Source: Leucobacter sp. cx-42
GTDB lineage: Bacteria > Actinomycetota > Actinomycetes > Actinomycetales > Microbacteriaceae
Assembly (NCBI RefSeq): GCF_014529985.1
Contig: NZ_JACVMU010000004.1
Span: 124,001-188,000, forward strand
Reading direction: 5' to 3'
Length of the DNA: 64,000 nucleotides
Shown here in pieces: positions 60,068-64,000 of this stretch. The notes below the pieces were generated by a model. The model saw only the letters and a program-made list of their open reading frames with translations, did no database searches and was not told the DNA's origin. Both the position numbers and the translations under genes were made by a program. Each line of letters begins with the position of its first letter. Position 1 is the stretch's first letter.

Positions 60068-61522
60068 ATGAAAGAAGGAACGTTGGGCGCACGTACCGTG
60101 CGGCTGAAGCAGACTAAGCCTCAGTCCGGCCAGGGGTGGATTCGCGCGATGGCGCACACCTCCCCCGCGCGATTCGCGATCCTCGTGTTCGCGGCGCTGA
60201 CCCTTACCTGGACTGCGATTCTCGCGCTTCCGATCTCGAGCGCGAGCCGTACAATCACTCCGCTCGCCGACGCCCTCTTCACTGCTGTGTCGGCGATTTG
60301 TGTGACTGGCCTGTCTACCGTCGACATGGCGACTCACTGGTCACTCTTCGGCGAGATCATGATTCTGATTGGCATTCAGATTGGCGGCGTGGGCGTGCTC
60401 ACGATCGCGAGTCTCCTCGGCCTCACCGTCACCCGCCGGCTCGGACTGCGGCAGCGCCTGCTCGCTGCGAGCGACACGAACCCACTCCGCACGGGCCGCG
60501 GCGCGTCTGAGAGCCAGGCGATCAGCCTCGGCGACATTGGTGGCCTGCTCCGCGCTGTTGCGGTGAGCCTGCTGCTCATCGAGGCTGCCCTGACAATTCT
60601 CATCACCCCGCGCCTCATCGCTTCTGGCATGGATTTCTGGCACGGTCTCTGGAATGGATTTTACCTCGCGGCTTCGTCGTTCACGAACACTGGCTTTGTC
60701 CCGCTCGCTGATGGCCTCGATCCGTTCCTCAACGACTACTACCTGCTGAGCGTGTTGGCGATCGGCGTGTTCCTCGGCAGCATCGGCTTCCCCGTGATCT
60801 TCGCGCTGTACCACTTCATCACCGACCGCGGCTGGCGTTCGCACAAGCGCCTCGGGCTGCACGCAAAGCTCACGCTGACCGCGACCCTGATGTTCATCAT
60901 CCTCGGCTGGATCCTGATCGGCGGCCTCGAGGCAGCAAACCCTCGCACGCTCGGTTCTGACGGCTTCGGGCATTCCGCCTTCACGACGTTCTACATGTCG
61001 GTCATGACCCGCTCTGGCGGTCTCGGCATCATCGATCCCATGGAGATGGAGGGCTCAACCAGGCTCGTCATCGACATGCTGATGTTCGTGGGTGGCGGAT
61101 CCGCCTCAACAGCCGGCGGCATCAAGGTCACCACCCTGGCCGTGCTCTTCATCGCGGCCTACGCCGAAGCCCGCGGATACAACGACATGCAGGCCTTCGG
61201 CCGTCGCATCCCGAACGAGGTACTTCGCGTCTCGGTCTCGGTCTTGATTTGGGGCGCGACGATCGTACTCATTTCGACGATCTCGCTCATGCACATCACG
61301 AAGATGCCGCAAGACCAGGTCATGTTCGAGGTGATTTCGGCGTTCGGCACCTGTGGTCTCAGCACGGGCCTGTCTGAAACCTTGCCTGATTCAGGCAAAT
61401 ACATCCTGTCTGCCACCATGTGGGCAGGTCGAGTTGGTACTGTCACTCTTGCCGCGGCAGTTGCTGCGACGAGCAGTCCGCGGTTCTTCCGCTACCCCGA
61501 AGAGAGGCCGATCGTTGGTTGA
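60068..61522 (+). CDS. Potassium uptake membrane protein TrkH/KtrB-type
   Basis: A 484-residue ion channel-like transporter made of four pore repeats. Selectivity-filter glycines are visible in VSAICVTGLSTVD, in SSFTNTGFVPLAD and in AFGTCGLSTGL; a fourth, in SVMTRSGGLGIID, is also seen. It carries potassium across the membrane together with the TrkA-type subunit whose gene overlaps its end by eight bases. Confidence 0.94.
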   Translation: MKEGTLGARTVRLKQTKPQSGQGWIRAMAHTSPARFAILVFAALTLTWTAILALPISSASRTITPLADALFTAVSAICVTGLSTVDMATHWSLFGEIMILIGIQIGGVGVLTIASLLGLTVTRRLGLRQRLLAASDTNPLRTGRGASESQAISLGDIGGLLRAVAVSLLLIEAALTILITPRLIASGMDFWHGLWNGFYLAASSFTNTGFVPLADGLDPFLNDYYLLSVLAIGVFLGSIGFPVIFALYHFITDRGWRSHKRLGLHAKLTLTATLMFIILGWILIGGLEAANPRTLGSDGFGHSAFTTFYMSVMTRSGGLGIIDPMEMEGSTRLVIDMLMFVGGGSASTAGGIKVTTLAVLFIAAYAEARGYNDMQAFGRRIPNEVLRVSVSVLIWGATIVLISTISLMHITKMPQDQVMFEVISAFGTCGLSTGLSETLPDSGKYILSATMWAGRVGTVTLAAAVAATSSPRFFRYPEERPIVG

Positions 61523-62180
61523 TATTCGCAATGACGCCCCCGTTCTAGTGATCGGGCTCGGCCGTTTTGGCGCCGCTACCGCGGGCCAGCTCGACCGTCA
61601 GGACCGCGAGGTACTCGTGGTCGACACTGATCCGACGCTCGTGCAGAAGTGGTCGGATCGCGTGACGCACGCCGTGCAGGCCGATGCGCGTTCGATGGAG
61701 GCGCTGCGCCAGCTCGGCGCGGATGAGTTCCAGATCGCCGTCGTCGCTACCGGCGCTTCGATCGAGTCGAGCGTGCTGATCGCGGCAAATCTCGTCGACC
61801 TCGGGATCCCCCAGATCTGGGCGAAGGCGATCTCGGCTTCGCACGGCAAGATTCTTGAGCGCATTGGCGTGAACCACGTCATCTACCCCGAGCGTGAGGC
61901 GGGCGAGCGCGTCGCGCACCTGCTCAGCGGCAAGATGCTTGACTTCATCCAGATCGATGACAACTACGTCATCGCGAAGATGTACCCGCCGCGTTCGATC
62001 CGCGGAATGTCCCTCGAAGCCAGCGGTGTTCGCACCCGCTACCGCGTGACCGTTGTCGGCGTAAAGACGCCGGGCCAGCCGTTCACGCACGCGACGCAGG
62101 AGACCGTTGTCTCCCCTCGCGATCTCATCATCGTGTCGGGTTCGGCGAGCGACGTCGAACGCTTCGCCGCCATCGCCTAG
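61515..62180 (+). CDS. Potassium uptake regulatory protein TrkA/KtrA-type
   Basis: A 221-residue cytoplasmic RCK protein: an N-terminal Rossmann fold starting VLVIGLGRFGAATAGQL and a C-terminal TrkA-C domain after residue 140. It binds nucleotides and gates the TrkH channel. The start is a TTG overlapping the trkH stop by eight bases, with GAGAGG upstream; a longer frame into trkH is not homologous. Confidence 0.92.
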   Translation: MVDIRNDAPVLVIGLGRFGAATAGQLDRQDREVLVVDTDPTLVQKWSDRVTHAVQADARSMEALRQLGADEFQIAVVATGASIESSVLIAANLVDLGIPQIWAKAISASHGKILERIGVNHVIYPEREAGERVAHLLSGKMLDFIQIDDNYVIAKMYPPRSIRGMSLEASGVRTRYRVTVVGVKTPGQPFTHATQETVVSPRDLIIVSGSASDVERFAAIA

Positions 62181-62249
62181 CGCCTCGCTTGTAGCGCCTC
62201 GCGCGCACAGTCACTCGCGCGCCACTTGTCACTCACAGGGGCGCGGATC

Positions 62250-62277
62250 GCGGTCGGTCACTCTCGTGACCGACCGC
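62250..62277. terminator. Bidirectional terminator
   Basis: A perfect 12-bp stem (62250-62261 with 62266-62277) with loop TCTC lies between the convergent trkA-type and proC genes. Confidence 0.85.
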
Positions 62278-62286
62278 CTTGCTGTG

Positions 62287-63138
62287 TTAGCCCTGTTCGA
62301 GTTCGACCGAGCGTGCCGCGTTTGCGGCGAGCGCACGGTCGAAGACGTCGTCCCAGCCTGCGCCCTGGAAGACCTCAATTGCGCGTTCGGTCGTGCCCTT
62401 GGGGCTCGTGACGCGGCGGCGCAGCTCGGCTGCGTCTTCGCCGCTGTGCTTGAGCAGTGCTGCCGCCCCGATCACGGTCTCGTATGCCATGGTGCGTGCT
62501 TCTTCGTCGCCGAAGCCGCGGCGGCGTGCGGCTGCCTCGAGCATTTCGGTGAAGTAGAACAGGTATGCCGGGCCCGAGCCCGAGACGGCTGCGACGTCGT
62601 TGATCTTCGACTCGTCGACAATGACGACCGTGCCGACGGTCTCGAAGAGGCGAGCCACAGCCGCGACCTCTACCTCGGTCGCGCGGCTGCCAGCTGCAAC
62701 GCCTGCAACGCCGAGGCCGATGGTCGACGGGGTGTTCGGCATCACGCGCACGACCGAAACGGTGTCGGGAAGCTGAGCCTCGATGCGCGCTGCGGTCACG
62801 CCAGCGGCGACGCTCACGACGATCGTGCCGGGCTTCACTGCGTCTGCAATCTCGCCTGCGAGCTCAACGATGAGCCACGGCTTCACGCCGAGCACGACGA
62901 TGTCGGCATCAGCGACTGCGAGGCGGTTCGCCTCTGCGTTGTCTTCGAGCGCGACTGCGTGCACGCGCGGGTTGGTCAGTGCTGCGGCGCTTGCGGCGCT
63001 GCGGGTCGTGACCTCGATGGGGCTCGCGACGCCTGACTCGGGGTTCTGCAGACCCGCGAGGATCGCACCACCCATGGAGCCCGAGCCGAGCATTGCGACG
63101 CGGACTGCTGACGTTGAAACTTCGGTGGCTGCACTCAT
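62287..63138 (-). CDS. proC: Pyrroline-5-carboxylate reductase
   Basis: A 283-residue NAD(P)H enzyme making proline from pyrroline-5-carboxylate. The cofactor fold starts VRVAMLGSGSMGGAIL near residue 13, MPNTPSTIGLGV is the family segment, and SGSGPAYLFYFTEML is the active-site signature. Length is normal. Confidence 0.96.
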   Translation of the reverse strand: MSAATEVSTSAVRVAMLGSGSMGGAILAGLQNPESGVASPIEVTTRSAASAAALTNPRVHAVALEDNAEANRLAVADADIVVLGVKPWLIVELAGEIADAVKPGTIVVSVAAGVTAARIEAQLPDTVSVVRVMPNTPSTIGLGVAGVAAGSRATEVEVAAVARLFETVGTVVIVDESKINDVAAVSGSGPAYLFYFTEMLEAAARRRGFGDEEARTMAYETVIGAAALLKHSGEDAAELRRRVTSPKGTTERAIEVFQGAGWDDVFDRALAANAARSVELEQG

Positions 63139-63147
63139 GCCATCAGT

Positions 63148-63762
63148 TTAGGAGTTCCAGACAGGAGAAACGCACTTCTCCAAAGCCTGCAACAAGAGCC
63201 CCATGTCACCGTCTTCCCTAGCGACGCGACTTGCTTCATTGAGTTCTTCACCATGGATAGGTCGCCAATCAAGAACCCAGCCAGCTTCAAGCGCAACTCG
63301 AGACCAAAAGAATCGCTGAGTCCGGCCGTTGCCCTCTCGGAACGGGTGAATGAAATTCACCGCGTCGTAGTGGAACGCAAGCCTTACAATGAAATCGCTT
63401 CGGGAAAGATTACGCAGATAGTTCTCTTCGCGCAGAGCCGCAAAAGCATGTTGCGCGTTAAGTTCGATCCACGCGCAGGGCGCAAAGAATTTGCCTTCCC
63501 CACGCTTCATATCGATGGTCCGGATTTCACCGGCCCAGGCAAAAAGATCTTGAAACAGATGCCGATGCAGCTGCTTGAGTTCTTCGAGATCACGCGTATG
63601 AGGAACGAGATTGTTCTCGTGAATCTGCAGAGCTCTCACGAAGTGAAGATCTGCCTCAGCTACCGCCAGGGCTTCAGAAGTCACCGCAGCTATGAGGTTA
63701 TGCAGCACCCCAGTTCGCGGGTCTACATATGGGTCAACGGCCGACAAGCCCGAATCGCTCAC
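63148..63762 (-). CDS. Fic family protein (AMPylase toxin)
   Basis: A 204-residue Fic-domain protein. The active motif HPFREGNGRTQR (about residues 139-150 from this start) is complete, so it can transfer AMP from ATP to a target hydroxyl. It overlaps the antitoxin-like gene just upstream. The GTG at 63762 was chosen; a TTG at 63774 is possible. Homologues such as VbhT and FicT block growth by modifying gyrase and topoisomerase IV; the target here is an inference. Confidence 0.88.
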   Translation of the reverse strand: MSDSGLSAVDPYVDPRTGVLHNLIAAVTSEALAVAEADLHFVRALQIHENNLVPHTRDLEELKQLHRHLFQDLFAWAGEIRTIDMKRGEGKFFAPCAWIELNAQHAFAALREENYLRNLSRSDFIVRLAFHYDAVNFIHPFREGNGRTQRFFWSRVALEAGWVLDWRPIHGEELNEASRVAREDGDMGLLLQALEKCVSPVWNS

Positions 63763-63952
63763 GCGTGAGTTCAACGAGTTCGTCAGCAGTGATCACACCT
63801 GCGACGTAATCATTGCTGTCAGCGATGCAGGCTTCGCTTACGGTGAGCCCTTCAAGAAGTGCGCTGTGGCTAGCTTCGCTTGCCCACTCAGCACGGCGTG
63901 CTTTCACAGAGTCAGGAGACAAAGTGCCCACCTCCGGTCTTTCACGAATCAT
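63734..63952 (-). CDS. VbhA-like antitoxin of the Fic protein
   Basis: A 72-residue protein with the inhibitory motif (S/T)xxxE(G/N), here SALLEG at residues 30-35, in the helix that blocks the Fic active site, followed by YVAGVITADELVELTRERFG. It overlaps fic by about 29 bases. The ATG at 63952 gives a normal VbhA length; an upstream TTG at 63991 or a start outside the window is possible. Confidence 0.82.
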   Translation of the reverse strand: MIRERPEVGTLSPDSVKARRAEWASEASHSALLEGLTVSEACIADSNDYVAGVITADELVELTRERFGLVGR

Positions 63953-64000
63953 TAGTTGCTCAATTGTACCTTCGACGTTCCCTTGCTTCAATGAATAGGC

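Overview
The window is GC-rich, densely packed bacterial chromosome. Gene content suggests an actinobacterium, most likely of the Microbacteriaceae and possibly Leucobacter-like. Pointers are the Ccs-type cytochrome c cluster ordered as in other actinobacteria, a LAxTG-type sortase anchor, a Trk system beside an ArsR-like regulator, the 32-residue ribosomal protein bS22, and an archaeal-type AspRS. The genus is an inference; no rRNA is present. I found no phage, insertion sequence, CRISPR array or tRNA.

Layout. 1-1478: 3' part of a phosphohexomutase. 1479-2020: a gene-poor gap with several structured repeats. 2021-10426: a GNAT gene, the cytochrome c biogenesis cluster (histidine phosphatase, TlpA, CcdA, ResB, but no ResC), then a GNAT-LLM flavoenzyme-amino-acid ABC transporter operon that looks like sulfur-compound salvage. 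10660-17544: a wall-anchored propeller protein, aspS, a small lipoprotein, and a LysR gene divergent from a standalone SdhA/FrdA-like flavoprotein. 17629-34335: a long catabolic and transport region. It holds a methyltransferase, a homocysteine S-methyltransferase, two NCS1 permeases around a YtcJ-like amidohydrolase, a class III aminotransferase, an aldehyde dehydrogenase, an MHS transporter, an M20 amidohydrolase, a DUF1028 protein and RidA, with a divergent LysR and a flavin monooxygenase-like protein. 34407-39883: a protein with a duplicated ParD-like segment, a Dabb protein, a glutaredoxin, the fur-catalase pair, a second structured gap and an HNH/excalibur protein.

40064-48601: an operon of P1 peptidase, Asp/Glu racemase, polar amino acid ABC transporter and amidohydrolase under a divergent LysR, then an amidase. 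48646-59232: a frameshifted SRAP gene, then a peptide-type ABC transporter operon (SBP, two permeases, a double ATPase) ending in a fused carboxymuconolactone-decarboxylase/AhpD protein, with a divergent FAD/NAD(P)-binding protein and an SDR. 59332-63138: housekeeping genes (bS22, ArsR-like, TrkH, TrkA, proC). 63148-63952: a VbhA-like/Fic pair at the right edge.

The least explained feature is a family of structured intergenic elements shared by the gaps at 1479-2020 and 37712-38270. Each gap holds (i) a 107-bp element that can fold as a four-way junction, with side stems that differ between copies but stay paired; (ii) an 80-bp element that aligns without gaps at 54 of 80 positions; and (iii) hairpins with unrelated stems but similar loops. 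The two gaps are 36 kb apart.
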